DNA of 64,000 bases from JAXGYV01 sp040772045 (GCA_040772045.1 JAXGYV010000001.1:270081-334080); one strand, 5' to 3'; positions 38,117 through 46,892 are shown, counted from the first letter of the stretch. Numbers and translations are program-made. Notes: generated from the letters alone by a model not told the origin.

Positions 38117-38401
38117 GTGTCAGTACAGGTGATCATCCCGTTCACGACCGACGACTACCCCAAATGGAAGGAGATCTTTGACGAGTACTCGCGGGCTCGC
38201 GTGGGTTGGGGCGCGGAGGGCTACGTCATCTACCGCGGGGTCGACCAGCCCAACGCGGTCATCGTAACCCACCACTTCGCCGACCGCGACGGCGCCCAGC
38301 GCTTCGTCGAGGACCCGTCGATCCGTGCCGCCGTACGTCACTGGAACGAGGAGGAACTGCCGGAGATGCACATCTACGAGGAAGTCGACCGGCTCTTCTA
38401 A
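38117..38401 (+). CDS. Small dimeric alpha/beta-barrel (ABM-like) protein
   Basis: The 94-residue protein reads VIIPFTTDDYPKWKEIFDEY, then VIVTHHFADRDGAQRFVED, a pattern seen in antibiotic-biosynthesis-monooxygenase-like and NIPSNAP-like dimers. No catalytic residue is identifiable and the function is unknown. It starts with GTG and precedes the small cysteine protein by 82 bases in the same direction. Confidence 0.65.
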   Translation: MSVQVIIPFTTDDYPKWKEIFDEYSRARVGWGAEGYVIYRGVDQPNAVIVTHHFADRDGAQRFVEDPSIRAAVRHWNEEELPEMHIYEEVDRLF

Positions 38402-38483
38402 CCGGCGAGCTCACCGTGGGAGCATATCCGGCTCCTCCGCGGAGAGGCCGCGGAGACAAGGAGATTCTAAGGAGGCATGCCCG

Positions 38484-38645
38484 ATGACGGGTTGTAGCGA
38501 GATGAAGCTCGGCGAGATTTACGTCTGCCAGAGCTGCGGACTCGAGCTCCAAGTTGTCAAAGCTTGCGCAGACCAGGAAGAAGGAGCCTGCGCCTGTACG
38601 GAAGCGATCGTCTGCTGCGGACAGCCCATGGTGGCGAAGAAGTAG
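38484..38645 (+). CDS. Small desulforedoxin-like cysteine protein
   Basis: A 53-residue protein with CQSCGLEL near the start and IVCCGQPM near the end resembles the metal-binding module at the N-terminus of desulfoferrodoxin (CxxCG ... CCGxPM), which holds one iron. Two extra cysteines (CACT) lie between. An AAGGAGG site lies eight bases before the ATG. A role in metal or oxygen response is inference from the fold only. Confidence 0.75.
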   Translation: MTGCSEMKLGEIYVCQSCGLELQVVKACADQEEGACACTEAIVCCGQPMVAKK

Positions 38646-38666
38646 AGAAGCGCGGCGACGCGCGGC

Positions 38667-38698
38667 GGCCTCCGCCGGTACACGGGCCGGCGGAGGCC
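38667..38698. terminator. Bidirectional hairpin between convergent genes
   Basis: A perfect 12-base inverted repeat (GGCCTCCGCCGG at 38667 and its complement at 38687) with an eight-base loop lies between the convergent genes ending at 38645 and 38714. No T-tract; it probably stops transcription from both sides. Confidence 0.6.
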
Positions 38699-38713
38699 CG
38701 CGCCGCTAAAGAG

Positions 38714-39472
38714 TCAGTCTCCACCCTTCCGCATTACGAAGAAGGCGTAGCCGTACTGGTCGGAGTACCGCCGGAACATCGAGATCTCGCGCTCCGCGTT
38801 CTCCGCGACCGCGTTCGCGATGGGATCGCCTCGATGAACGGCTCGGAACCTGTCGATATTCCTCTGGAGAGGGTCGTAGTAATCACGCCACCACGCGGAG
38901 GCTGGAACCATGAAGTCGCCCACGAGGACGTATCCAGCCCTTGCGATGGCTTCGCGGTTCGCGGCAAGGCTCCGAACCGGCGGGTACTCCGCCACTAACC
39001 ACTCACAGCACTCCCGCGGCGGATCGGCCTTCAGCCAACAGAGCTCAGATACAGCCAGATGCCCATCCGCTCGCAGGAGTTCGCGCCACGCCTCGAGGCC
39101 CGCGTCGAACCCGATGATGAAGATCGCGCCTTCGCACCAGAGCACGTCGAACCGCTGCCCGGAAAACTCCAGCCGATGCATGTCCTGCACGACACCCCGG
39201 ACGCGGCTCGCAAAGCCAAGTCGAGCCGCGGATGCATTGAGCTCGTCGATGAATGGCGGATGGAAGTCGACTGCCACGATGTTCGCGGACGTGAGCCTGG
39301 CGAGCTCCAGCGTCTGCGCCCCTGTCCCCGAACCGATGTCCAGAATGCGAGCCCCAGGGCCGAGAGGCGGCAGCAGAGAGAGCGCCCGAGCCGTGCACTC
39401 CGCATCACCCGGCCCCTGACGTGGCAGCCCCGAGAACAACTCGAAGAACAGCTCCATCCCGCCGCCCATCAC
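38714..39472 (-). CDS. Class I SAM-dependent methyltransferase
   Basis: Motif I is clear in ARILDIGSGTGAQTLELA and the acidic loop in IVAVDFHPPFIDELN; the C-terminal half contains WWRDYYDPLQ. The 252-residue protein resembles methyltransferases of unknown small-molecule substrate. The start overlaps the SRPBCC gene stop (GTGA), so the two form a pair. Confidence 0.82.
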   Translation of the reverse strand: MMGGGMELFFELFSGLPRQGPGDAECTARALSLLPPLGPGARILDIGSGTGAQTLELARLTSANIVAVDFHPPFIDELNASAARLGFASRVRGVVQDMHRLEFSGQRFDVLWCEGAIFIIGFDAGLEAWRELLRADGHLAVSELCWLKADPPRECCEWLVAEYPPVRSLAANREAIARAGYVLVGDFMVPASAWWRDYYDPLQRNIDRFRAVHRGDPIANAVAENAEREISMFRRYSDQYGYAFFVMRKGGD

Positions 39473-39906
39473 TCATCGCACTCTAGATACCGCTTGAGCT
39501 GCGACCAGATGCGATTCTCCTGCCGACGCCCCATCCAGAGCAAAAGAGGCGTGGCCATCCTGAGGGCGCCACTCGGCTTGATGTCCCACACCCAGCGCAT
39601 GCGTGTGGAATCGCCGCTCGCCGTGAAGGTCAGTTCGCCGACGGTGACGATTCCCAAGAAGGACGAGCGCGAACCCAAGCGGACAGGCCGCTCGAAGGCG
39701 ATGAGCTCGAGCAGGACGGGAACCGTGTGCCCCCCGGCCTTCACCTGAGCGCGGAACTGCGTGCCGAGCCCGATGGGGCCAGGCGAGAGCTGGTCCACTG
39801 AAACCATCTGAGGGTTGTAGCGCGGCTCGTTGTGCTCGTCGGAGACGAAGTCGAAGACCTCCGCAACGGGTCGCCCGATGACGATCTCACCTTCGACGCG
39901 GGCCAT
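39469..39906 (-). CDS. SRPBCC (START-like) family protein
   Basis: The N-terminus VEGEIVIGRPVAEVFDFVSD is the standard SRPBCC opening and VTVGELTFTASGDSTRMRW the mid-domain strand. Members bind hydrophobic ligands, often as polyketide cyclase-like or stress proteins. The ATG at 39906 follows ACAGGAGG. This is the last gene before the cassette array. Confidence 0.8.
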   Translation of the reverse strand: MARVEGEIVIGRPVAEVFDFVSDEHNEPRYNPQMVSVDQLSPGPIGLGTQFRAQVKAGGHTVPVLLELIAFERPVRLGSRSSFLGIVTVGELTFTASGDSTRMRWVWDIKPSGALRMATPLLLWMGRRQENRIWSQLKRYLECDE

Positions 39907-40015
39907 GTGAGCCTCCTGTCGAATCGGCGTCCCTGGGTCGCCACACGAACATCCGCGTGCAACCGGCAGGTACAACCACGTCCATCATCGATACCGCTGC
40001 TCTATCACGTCGTGC

Positions 40016-40121
40016 GCGCTAGCGACCGCGCGCGGCTTGCGCACCGCATGGCCGGCGAAGACGCGGCCTCTCGAGAGGTCGTCGACACTCCGACATCATC
40101 AGCTTGATGCGCCTGCTCGAA
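40016..40121 (-). repeat. attC-like site, degenerate (distal end of array)
   Basis: The right half (ATCAGCTTGATGCGCCTG) matches the site at 48881-48966, and the stop of the DUF2695 gene abuts it. The left box (GCGCTAGC) is weak. Confidence 0.4.
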
Positions 40122-40122
40122 G

Positions 40123-40458
40123 TCACCAGAACTTCCACCACGGACGTTTGGCGGCGCGCTCGCACTCCGCGAGCTCCTCCTCGGTCAGCTCGTAGGGCTC
40201 GCGACCGGCCCACTCCCCCCACTCAGCGTCCACGTTGTAAATGACTTCGCAGTCGCAGTAGCCACCATGCTCCTGCAGCCAGCGGATGACAGGTTCCTTG
40301 GGGATGCCTCGGTCAACCAGGAACGCCTCCGTCTCACGGAAGGTGTGAGCGCACGGCTCCAGACCCGGTCGGTCGAGGTGGTCGAACAGCGCGCGCAGAT
40401 CCTCCTTGGTTAAGGGGAGAGCGGCGATGTCCTCAGCGGACGGGAACTCGTCTTCCAT
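40123..40458 (-). CDS. DUF2695-family protein
   Basis: The 111-residue protein has LTKEDLRALFDHLD, then CAHTFRETEAFLVDRGI and LQEHGGYCDCEVIYNVD, the pattern of DUF2695, with the conserved cysteine pair CDC. The family is widespread and uncharacterised. The ATG at 40458 follows GGGAGGACAG. It is the left-most recognisable cassette gene and ends in a Trp-rich tail (RPWWKFW). Confidence 0.75.
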   Translation of the reverse strand: MEDEFPSAEDIAALPLTKEDLRALFDHLDRPGLEPCAHTFRETEAFLVDRGIPKEPVIRWLQEHGGYCDCEVIYNVDAEWGEWAGREPYELTEEELAECERAAKRPWWKFW

Positions 40459-40464
40459 CTGTCC

Positions 40465-40500
40465 TCCCAACATCCGGTACGCAATACGTGCTAGTTGGAG
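40465..40500 (-). repeat. Short attC-like site
   Basis: CTCCAAC and GTTGGGA boxes only 36 bases apart; the upstream ORF stops inside the first box. Shorter than normal attC, so possibly an internally deleted site. Confidence 0.3.
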
Positions 40501-40790
40501 CTGGAGTTGCCGTATTCCTTTGACACTATCTTGCTGCTTCTTTTACTTCGCGGTAATTTACAATGCTTTCCCCATTTCAGGCCACATCCTGTAGTTGTTG
40601 AACCCGATACCGATGCGGGCTCAGATAGGTCGAACGCTCGGTGCGGCCAGTCCGTGCCGGACCAGACGATCCATTCCCGAGTCGCCGCCCGCGCTTCCGC
40701 GAAGTCGGCGAAGTTGTACTGCCAGACACACCTCTCGGCTGATGCCGGGGAGTTCGTCGCCGAAGACGCTCGGAGCTCCCAGATCACGTG
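40491..40790 (-). pseudogene. Possible transposase C-terminal remnant
   Basis: The frame ends in the attC-like box and contains YNFADFAEARAATREWIVW then DWPHRAFDLSEP, which resembles the end of IS3/IS481-type transposases (WIxxYNxxRPHxALGxxxP). The catalytic glutamate and the rest of the DDE domain are missing and the sequence continues past the family's normal end. I regard it as a relic; a genuine unknown cassette protein is the alternative. Confidence 0.35.
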
Positions 40791-40853
40791 AAAAGAGGAG
40801 ACTTTCAGGTGGCCACAGACGGAGACTTTGTCATGACCCTGGACACCGGACAG

Positions 40854-40890
40854 ATCCAACCGGGTTGTCAGATTGATGCGTTTGTTCGGT
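40854..40890 (-). repeat. Short attC-like site
   Basis: ACCGAAC and GTTGGAT boxes 37 bases apart, with the inner sequence CAGATTGATGCG shared with full-length sites nearby. Confidence 0.4.
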
Positions 40891-40896
40891 GGCCTC

Positions 40897-41238
40897 TCAC
40901 GGTCCGGTCCCCGACTCGGTTACCCGCCAAGGCAGTAGCGATGACGATCGTTTGATCATCAGGAAACGAACCCTCGGTCCCGCTGGTTCGCCGGTGGAAT
41001 CACGAAAGGCGTCGTTGTAGTTCACTTGGAGAAGTACACCATGAGTCCGGTCAGACGACGGCGGGGTGGCATCTTCAATCACGAGATGAGTTCGCCACGG
41101 CCGCCACGTCTGCACATAGGCAACCGCCTTCGGGCCGAAGTAGCCCGACCAGAGCGGAAACGCGAGTACCAGCAGCACGAAGACCACAATGGCCGAGACC
41201 GCAATACGCCGTCGCAACTGCTTCCGATTGCCCCGCAC
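40897..41238 (-). CDS. Small single-span membrane protein, unknown
   Basis: From the GTG at 41238 (behind GAGGGGG) the 113-residue product has a basic start (RGNRKQLRRR), one membrane helix (about residues 12-32) and a soluble outside domain (YVQTWRPWRTHLVIED, VLLQVNYNDAFRDSTG). No family is recognised. The stop lies six bases from the attC-like box. Longer in-frame starts run through the neighbouring attC site and are unlikely. Confidence 0.55.
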   Translation of the reverse strand: MRGNRKQLRRRIAVSAIVVFVLLVLAFPLWSGYFGPKAVAYVQTWRPWRTHLVIEDATPPSSDRTHGVLLQVNYNDAFRDSTGEPAGPRVRFLMIKRSSSLLPWRVTESGTGP

Positions 41239-41258
41239 AGTCACCCCCTCACTTACTC

Positions 41259-41321
41259 GCCGAACATTGAGCAGATGAACAGCAACTCGCAGAGTTGTCC
41301 GACTCGACGTACTTGCTAGGC
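41259..41321 (-). repeat. attC site
   Basis: Boxes GCCTAGC and GTTCGGC; inner arms pair around AACTCGCAGAGTTG. Same subfamily as 48229, 54706 and 59157. Confidence 0.7.
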
Positions 41322-41551
41322 GCTGCGCTAGCACCTTCCTCCCCGTCGTCTCCCTCGCTCCGCCCGTGGTGCCGATGAGCGAATGATAGCCCGAACCGCG
41401 TCGATGGCGTGATGGCCCCAGTGAGAGAAGAAGTCGAAGCGCCACTGCCAGGTCACAGAGTACAATACTCCCCCGCGGCACTCGAACACAGCCTGGGGTC
41501 CCGGGCTTAAGTCACAGCAGATGGCAGCGAGACCATCGGCGAGCGTACCGT

Positions 41552-41650
41552 TCAGAGGTCGTCGGTCTTGAGCTCATCCGATGCGGGCAGCTCCAGGTCG
41601 GCGAAAACGGTGCCGCTGCTGCGGGCGTGTTCAGATTCTGTGCGGTTCAC
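41552..41650 (-). pseudogene. Truncated XRE/HigA-type antitoxin start
   Basis: A 32-residue frame reads SSGTVFADLELPASDEL then stops. SGNVFADLGLPxxxEL is the opening of a family of XRE antitoxins, whose HTH is missing here. The remaining 41322-41700 stretch has no other recognisable gene. Confidence 0.3.
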
Positions 41651-41700
41651 GGTTAGGTCCCTTTCGGGCGCTACGCTGCTCTGGAGCTGGCGGGCAACTG

Positions 41701-42570
41701 CTAGCCGACTCTGGACGCCTCGCCAACAACAGCGAACTCAGTCGCGTTGGGATCGTAGGGACTCCCAGCGACATCGCCCCATCGCTCCACGACCCGCAGC
41801 CCACCGTCGGCGAACTCCCCGTCAAGCGCCGCGGGCGTGAAGCACTGAAGCCAGTTGAAGATACGGCGTATCCGATCGCGCTCAACGATGGTGTACTTGT
41901 CGAGCAGGAGGTGCTCGCGTTCGTACTTGCAAGTATTCAGGAAGCCGAAGTACGCCTCTGGCGACCAGAAGCCGCCCATGAGATCTGGCGCGTAGGTGAC
42001 TGTCTCTTCCCGCGTGTCGAGCATCGTCAGTGAGTACGCATCGAGCAGGATCTGACCGCCCGGCGCCAGGAGGGAGCGGAACTTGCGCAACAGTACACTG
42101 CGCTGTTGCGGGCTGAGCGCACAGAAGTCGCACATGATCATGACGATGAGATCGAACCGATGCTCCGTCTCGAAGTCGAGGTAGTCGGCCTGCACGTACT
42201 CGATCTGAAGCCCCTCCCGTTCGGCCTGCTCACGCGCGTAACGCAGCGAGGTGGCGGAGAAGTCGATTCCGGTGACATCCGCGCCCTTCCGCGCCAAACG
42301 CTGCGCGTAGAGGCCGGGCCCACAGCCGAAGTCAGCGACCTTCGATCCGGGAACGAGACCAAAGTGCGACACGATCCACTCGGCCGAACGATCGAGGAAC
42401 TCGGGGTTTCGTGAAGCAGCATCGATCGTCGGGTCGAGGTGGAAGGCGAGCATTTTCTGCGAGGTGTGCGCATCGGTCCACAGGTCGCGCGCCGTGTACT
42501 GCTCGAACGGCTTCGGACGACGATTGACTTCACAGAGGAACTCGAACAACGGTGTCTCCTTTAGTCGCAT
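41701..42570 (-). CDS. Class I SAM-dependent methyltransferase
   Basis: The 289-residue protein opens MRLKETPLFEFLCEVN and TSQKMLAFHLD, then motif I VADFGCGPGLYAQRLA and GIDFSATSLRYA, and ends with a beta-rich tail. It matches a family of small-molecule methyltransferases found across bacteria that begins with the same K-E-T-P-L block, which is why I start at 42570. The substrate is unknown. It shares its cassette with an FtsX-like fragment and the antitoxin scrap, making this one of the larger cassettes (about 2.1 kb). Confidence 0.82.
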   Translation of the reverse strand: MRLKETPLFEFLCEVNRRPKPFEQYTARDLWTDAHTSQKMLAFHLDPTIDAASRNPEFLDRSAEWIVSHFGLVPGSKVADFGCGPGLYAQRLARKGADVTGIDFSATSLRYAREQAEREGLQIEYVQADYLDFETEHRFDLIVMIMCDFCALSPQQRSVLLRKFRSLLAPGGQILLDAYSLTMLDTREETVTYAPDLMGGFWSPEAYFGFLNTCKYEREHLLLDKYTIVERDRIRRIFNWLQCFTPAALDGEFADGGLRVVERWGDVAGSPYDPNATEFAVVGEASRVG

Positions 42571-42714
42571 CTCCGGCTGGACGCGCAACCTGCAGTTGAT
42601 GTTCTTGAGGATATTACCTACTTCGGCTGCGAGGGTGCACGGACCCCATTCATTGCACCTTTCAGCGTGGTCAGGGTTCCGGTTCCCGCGCATACCGTAG
42701 ACCAACGACAACCG

Positions 42715-43377
42715 TCACCACGACTGTGATGAACACGAATGCGCCAGGCCGCGGCGCTCTCTCGAAACGCCGGAGCGGAACAGCACGACCATGAAGGCGA
42801 AGAGGCATGCCGCGAGCACCGTGAACGCCGGCCGAAAGTACCTCACAAACCCCAGCGGACCCTCATTGAGCTCCTCCGTTGCCAGCATCGTCTCGAACTC
42901 GGTGTCGTTGGCCTTGTAGCCGACATCGCCCAGCTCCTCCGGAATCTCATCGCTGAGCCACGCCGTTGGCTTCTGGATGGCCGGGCTGACGATACCGGCC
43001 ATCGACTCCCATTCGGGATCGGCCGGAAGCACGAAGACCCCGACGACCTTGAACGTCTTCGCGCTGACGCGGACGTGCTGACCGACCGCCACGGCCAGCT
43101 TGGCCGCGGCGGCCTCCGAGAGCGAGACCTCAGCGGCAGCGGACGGGCGTCGACCCGCCACCAGCAAGCCGAACTGGGTACTGGACGGATCGGCCGAGAC
43201 CGAGTCGGCGCCGACTCTCAACCGGGTCACTTCCGCGGAACAGCCGCCGGCGACGGCGAGAACGTCGTCGGTCTGTACCGCAACCGCACCCCTGACACGT
43301 TCTCCGGCCTTGTCGAGTACGATTTGATAGTGGAAACCGCGGTTTCTTGAGACGACCGATGCGTGCGCCTGCTGCAT
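42715..43377 (-). CDS. FtsX/MacB-like ABC permease fragment
   Basis: About 150 residues resemble the extracytoplasmic MacB-core domain of ABC permeases (EVSLSEAAAAKLAVAVGQ, FKVVGVFVLPADPEWESM), followed by one membrane helix (FTVLAACLFAFMVVLF) and an abrupt tail. The N-terminal helix and the last two to three helices expected for a permease are missing and no ATPase is nearby, so it is probably a truncated gene. The start is uncertain; AGGAGGGG lies about 22 bases before the ATG at 43377. Confidence 0.5.
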   Translation of the reverse strand: MQQAHASVVSRNRGFHYQIVLDKAGERVRGAVAVQTDDVLAVAGGCSAEVTRLRVGADSVSADPSSTQFGLLVAGRRPSAAAEVSLSEAAAAKLAVAVGQHVRVSAKTFKVVGVFVLPADPEWESMAGIVSPAIQKPTAWLSDEIPEELGDVGYKANDTEFETMLATEELNEGPLGFVRYFRPAFTVLAACLFAFMVVLFRSGVSRERRGLAHSCSSQSW

Positions 43378-43449
43378 CGCAGTAACCTGCTTCAGCCCCT
43401 CCTGTGACGGATCAACTCGCCTCTTTTCCCACCCCATTTGACGTTGAGC

Positions 43450-43497
43450 GCATAACCAGTGTCGCGAAGCGGCGACTGAGTTGACGCGCTGTTAGCA
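43450..43497 (-). repeat. attC site (short, CGCGAAGCG type)
   Basis: Boxes TGCTAAC and GTTATGC with the hairpin core GTCGCGAAGCGGCGAC. Same subfamily as 57222 and 59652, a type well known from proteobacterial arrays. Confidence 0.75.
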
Positions 43498-43506
43498 AGT
43501 TTGACC

Positions 43507-43968
43507 TCACTTTTGCCACGCGAACCGTGCAGACACGACCTCCGAGTCAAACAGCGCGACGAGTGGGTGCTGCGAGGCTGTTCTCCCAGATCCCCCAGGA
43601 GGCAATGCGAGCGAGAAGATGGCGACGTACACCTCTCGCCGCGACCGAACGTGAGCGAGGTACCAGTAGCGCATCATGAAGCGAACACCGGTTTCCTCGA
43701 CCTCCTCGAGAGAGGTCGCGAGTGCGCTACCGTTCGGCAGTTCCCGGGGCGGCGCGTCGGAGTCAAAATTGGCTTTCAGCGCATCGATGGCTCTCGGCCG
43801 CGTCAGGCGAGAGGGCGGCTTGAACGTGAGTACATCAAGCCGAAGTGTCGTATCTGGATCGTCCGGCGGGAAGAAGATGTTGCCGTTCCCATCCGGATCT
43901 GGCTCGGCGCGCCAGTCGTCTGGGACTTTGAACTCGAGTGCGCCACCCCTGGATGTGACAGTCTTCAT
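43507..43968 (-). CDS. Cassette protein of unknown function
   Basis: The 153-residue protein starts VTSRGGALEFKVPDDWRAEP and contains FFPPDDPDTTLRLDVLTF and RYWYLAHVRSRREVYVAIFSL, an alpha/beta pattern seen in many stand-alone cassette proteins resembling PsbP/DcrB-like folds. No catalytic motif. It stops nine bases before the first box of its attC site. Confidence 0.65.
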   Translation of the reverse strand: MKTVTSRGGALEFKVPDDWRAEPDPDGNGNIFFPPDDPDTTLRLDVLTFKPPSRLTRPRAIDALKANFDSDAPPRELPNGSALATSLEEVEETGVRFMMRYWYLAHVRSRREVYVAIFSLALPPGGSGRTASQHPLVALFDSEVVSARFAWQK

Positions 43969-43979
43969 GTGACCTACCT

Positions 43980-44079
43980 TGCTAACGTTGGACGCATGAA
44001 CTGCAAGTTAAGGCTGCGGTCCGCTGTACCCTTCTACAGTTTCAAGTCTTGGTTTGCCTGTCCAGCATGCTTGTTAGAC
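43980..44079 (-). repeat. attC site
   Basis: Boxes GTCTAAC and GTTAGCA, 100 bp. The left arm GTTGGACGCATGAACTG resembles that at 48881. Confidence 0.78.
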
Positions 44080-44137
44080 ACACCGTACCATCTAGCCAAA
44101 GAGTGCGGCACTGCCTGCGACTATCGACCCACTCACC

Positions 44138-44775
44138 TCAGGCCTCCCACGTATCCTCCGGTGCCGGACAATCAGCTTGCGGCCGCGGTCTCGGTTTACG
44201 GTCTACCAGAAGAGACGCGGCGAGTCCGGCGACCAGGGACATTACCAGCACGGCGCCGCCGACGAGGACGGCAAGCAACCCGCCGCCGAAATCCGCGTCG
44301 TGTTGAGCTCCGGCCAGCCCGAAGAGGATGTTCAGTGACAGCCAGACCACGAGCCAGAGCGCGCCCAACCACCGACGGTGCCTCCAAAACGTCCAGACCG
44401 TGGTGAGCACACCTCCGAGAACCAGTATGACGATGAGGAGGCCTACGGCCATAAAGGCAACATCCGAGGCGATGATCACACCGGAGTCGGACAGCGAGCT
44501 AAAGCTCAGGAGGATATTGGCGGCGAACGTCGCCAGCAGGAGTAGCGGCCACAGAAGCCAAGACCGGCCAGCACTCCGCGGCCCGGTGACACTAGACAGG
44601 CGGTTACGACGATGCCGACTACCGCCAAGAACGGGGCGGCACCAAGCAGCGGCCACTGGACGGGCCCGAAGAGACGGGCGAGCGCCGGGTAAACAGCTGC
44701 GCCCGGGTTGGTGTTAACGAAGGCCAGCGCAACGAACGGTGCGCCCCACGCTAAGCCCACCGCGAAGAAGCGCAC
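44138..44775 (-). pseudogene. Multi-pass membrane protein with a frameshift
   Basis: The N-terminal reading (from the start at 44775: RFFAVGLAWGAPFVALAF, then VQWPLLGAAPFLAVVGIVV) is hydrophobic until about 44570, where it turns into a charged tail; the hydrophobic reading continues in the next frame (SWLLWPLLLLATFAANILL onward) to 44138. Joined, the product would be about 210 residues with six membrane helices. A one-base indel near 44565-44580 explains both halves. No family recognised. It may be a real lesion or a sequence error. Confidence 0.6.
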
Positions 44776-44850
44776 CGGACGCCAGCTACCCCTGAAGCAC
44801 CCGAAAAGAGACGCCGTCTAGACACTCACCACCTCCCGGCTTCGTGTCTC

Positions 44851-44952
44851 GCCGAACGACCGCCAAATGACCTGTAAACGGAGGCCCTCAGAACCTCGGG
44901 GGAAGCGTAGCTTCCTGCCCTCGATTTGTCTTGCTCGATGTGCCTATCGGGC
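44851..44952 (-). repeat. attC-like site
   Basis: Second box GTTCGGC is good; first box GCCCGAT is degenerate. The inner part has AGCGTAGCTTCC and CTCGATGTGCC arms. Confidence 0.5.
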
Positions 44953-45058
44953 GGCCAACACCGGTACAGTCGCGTTCTTGCAGCGCGACGCGCAGTTTCC
45001 CGGCTGCCGCCGCAGGGAACCCTAGACTGCCCGGCAATCGGAGAAACGGGATTCGCAG

Positions 45059-45469
45059 ATGAGAGACAACGTGAACGACACAGCCGCTTCGGCCGCAGAC
45101 AGGGCGACCACGCGCCACAACCGGCGCCAGACGAAAACCGACGGCGAGGCGGAGGTACTCGAGAGTATCGCGGCGATGGCGAGGTCAGATCGAACCATCG
45201 CCGAGCGGCTCCACGCCATCATCACGGCCAACGCGCCGACGCTCTCACCGAGACTGTGGTACGGCATGCCCGCGTACGCTAAAGACGGCAGGGTCGTCTG
45301 CTTCTTCCAGAGCGCGCAGAAGTTCAAGACGAGGTACGCGACATTTGGATTCCAACATGAGGCACACCTCGACGACGGTCACATGTGGCCGGTCGCCTTC
45401 GCACTCACAGAACTGACTCCTGCCGAGGAGGGCAGAATCGCCGCGCTGGTGAAGAAGGCGGTGGGCTAG
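45059..45469 (+). CDS. DUF1801-family protein
   Basis: The 136-residue protein carries LSPRLWYGMPAYAKDGRVV, FFQSAQKFKTRYATFGF and FALTELTPAEEGRIAALV, the complete DUF1801 (YdhG-like) pattern. The family is uncharacterised, with a fold linked to iron or small-ligand binding in some reports. It runs opposite to most cassettes. The ATG follows GGAGAAACGGGATTCGCAG. Confidence 0.85.
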   Translation: MRDNVNDTAASAADRATTRHNRRQTKTDGEAEVLESIAAMARSDRTIAERLHAIITANAPTLSPRLWYGMPAYAKDGRVVCFFQSAQKFKTRYATFGFQHEAHLDDGHMWPVAFALTELTPAEEGRIAALVKKAVG

Positions 45470-45533
45470 GACTGACCCTGGGAAAGGCGAAGGGCCATCA
45501 GAGGCCGGTAGTCACCATCGTCCACGCGGTGCT

Positions 45534-45635
45534 GCCAACGCCGACCAAGGCGACGATCGGCGCCAGGCAGACCGTGGCTTCCAGCAAGCTGATGTCGTCA
45601 TCACCCGCAAGTCCACTGAAAAGCATATGTTAGCT
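45534..45635 (-). repeat. attC-like site
   Basis: First box AGCTAAC contains the TAA stop of the DUF2007 gene; second box GTTGGC is partial. About 100 bp. Confidence 0.5.
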
Positions 45636-45896
45636 GTGGTCATCGCCCCGCCGCCGTGCATCGTCACTCTCCATCAGACCTCTGAGTATCAGCCGTGCAT
45701 CGTCGGCCTCCTCAGACCGTACGCGAAGCTCGAAGGCATCGCCCACATTGACCGCGTCCGGGATCGCGTCTCGCATTCCACGCACAAGAAACGGGATCCC
45801 CGAGGATTGAAGCAGTGACTTGGCGACCGCGAGTAGACCGGGATCGGCGGAGGCGAACACCGTCCGAAGTTCGAGCGAAGGCTCCCCGGGTTGCAC
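45630..45896 (-). CDS. DUF2007-family protein
   Basis: The 88-residue protein reads LRTVFASADPGLLAVAKSL, then LQSSGIPFLVRG and FELRVRSEEADDARLIL, the DUF2007 pattern (a small ferredoxin-like fold suggested to sense or signal). Its TAA stop forms the centre of the attC box AGCTAAC. It follows the zinc-ribbon gene by six bases, so one cassette holds both. Confidence 0.82.
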   Translation of the reverse strand: MQPGEPSLELRTVFASADPGLLAVAKSLLQSSGIPFLVRGMRDAIPDAVNVGDAFELRVRSEEADDARLILRGLMESDDARRRGDDHS

Positions 45897-45902
45897 GGTC
45901 CA

Positions 45903-46124
45903 TCACTCCGGATCGAGAAACCACTGTGACCGCACGTCGCACAGACGAGTAGTGCGGCCTGGCGATTCGCCCCGTCGATGCCAAGGAATGTCATGCCCGC
46001 GGTGTTGGAGAGCCGAGCGCTCGTCGAACTCCTCGCCGCCACAGTGGGAGCAGACAACGATGTGGCCGGCTATCTCGTAACGCCTCGGCCCGGAGTCGCC
46101 CTTCAGCTTGTCGGGAAAACCCAC
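45903..46124 (-). CDS. Zinc-ribbon protein with two compensating frameshifts
   Basis: The start GFPDKLKGDSGPRRYEIAG and VVCSHCGGEEFDERSAL match a small zinc-ribbon family, and so does the end QWFLDPE. Between them the expected residues are found in another frame (NTAGMTFLGIDGANRQ, LLVCATCGHS), including the second CxxC knuckle. Two small indels, near 46010 and 45935, therefore shift the middle out of frame and restore it at the end. The encoded 73-residue protein would lack half the zinc site. Confidence 0.6.
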   Translation of the reverse strand: MGFPDKLKGDSGPRRYEIAGHIVVCSHCGGEEFDERSALQHRGHDIPWHRRGESPGRTTRLCDVRSQWFLDPE

Positions 46125-46251
46125 TGTTCACTCCTCGAGTAGCGCACCGAGCGCTTGTGCGCGTAAGCCCGCAGCTGATTTTGGTCATCGGACCTCAGCA
46201 TACTACCGAACGGGACTGATGAAACTCTCTACGTGCTTCTGCATTCCTTCG

Positions 46252-46314
46252 GCCAAACGTGGTGCACATGAGCCGTACCCGCTACTGACGTCCGCTTTGC
46301 TGCGGCTGTTCGCC
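46252..46314 (-). repeat. attC site
   Basis: Boxes GGCGAAC and GTTTGGC; left arm ACGTGGTGCACATGAGC resembles 52747. A decayed second site (CAGCATACTACCGAACGG) may lie at 46196-46215. Confidence 0.55.
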
Positions 46315-46328
46315 GAACCCGCTGCCCG

Positions 46329-46865
46329 TCAGAACGCCCACCGAATCCAGCGTGATGATGGCATAGACGAGTCCGAACGCGGCCAGCAGACCACGCCAAC
46401 GAAGATGAGGGCGGAGCCGAAGCAACAGCTCCGCCCCGCCACCTCTGTCGCACGCCGATTGGCCCGACGCTTCTTCACCGATGCGACGAGCGAAGCGAGC
46501 ATTTGCGGTGACATCCCCGCCTCAGCCGCAAGCCGTAGAAGCACCTCTTCAGCATAGGTGTCTCTGACGGAGTCAAGGCCGCCACGGAAACGAAGTTCGT
46601 TGAGCATCTGACGGGGAGAGGTGCGATGACGGCGCTCGAAGGCGGCCTTCGCGATGTCCATCTCAGGCCTCTCCGAGGGTAACAGGTACCAGTACAACCC
46701 GGCCCTCTCCGGATACTGGAGCCGCCAGTACACTTCACCGAGACGCTGACGAAGAGAGAGATCCGCAGGGTAGGTCACTAGCAGCCCCTGGAGTCGATCT
46801 CGCGCTCTGCCCAGCTCTCCGGCTTCGATCTCCCGTTCGACTCTCTTTAGCGTCTCATCGAGCAC
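46329..46865 (-). CDS. DUF6584-family protein
   Basis: Residues 1-90 (LKRVEREIEAGELGRARDRL, RQRLGEVYWRLQYPERAG) are a short TPR-like helical region typical of DUF6584; a C-terminal membrane helix (FGSALIFVGVVCWP) follows a basic stretch. The 178-residue protein has no known function. Its stop lies 15 bases from the attC box. Confidence 0.72.
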   Translation of the reverse strand: MLDETLKRVEREIEAGELGRARDRLQGLLVTYPADLSLRQRLGEVYWRLQYPERAGLYWYLLPSERPEMDIAKAAFERRHRTSPRQMLNELRFRGGLDSVRDTYAEEVLLRLAAEAGMSPQMLASLVASVKKRRANRRATEVAGRSCCFGSALIFVGVVCWPRSDSSMPSSRWIRWAF

Positions 46866-46892
46866 TACGTGCTACCGTGTCCCATTGGTTCT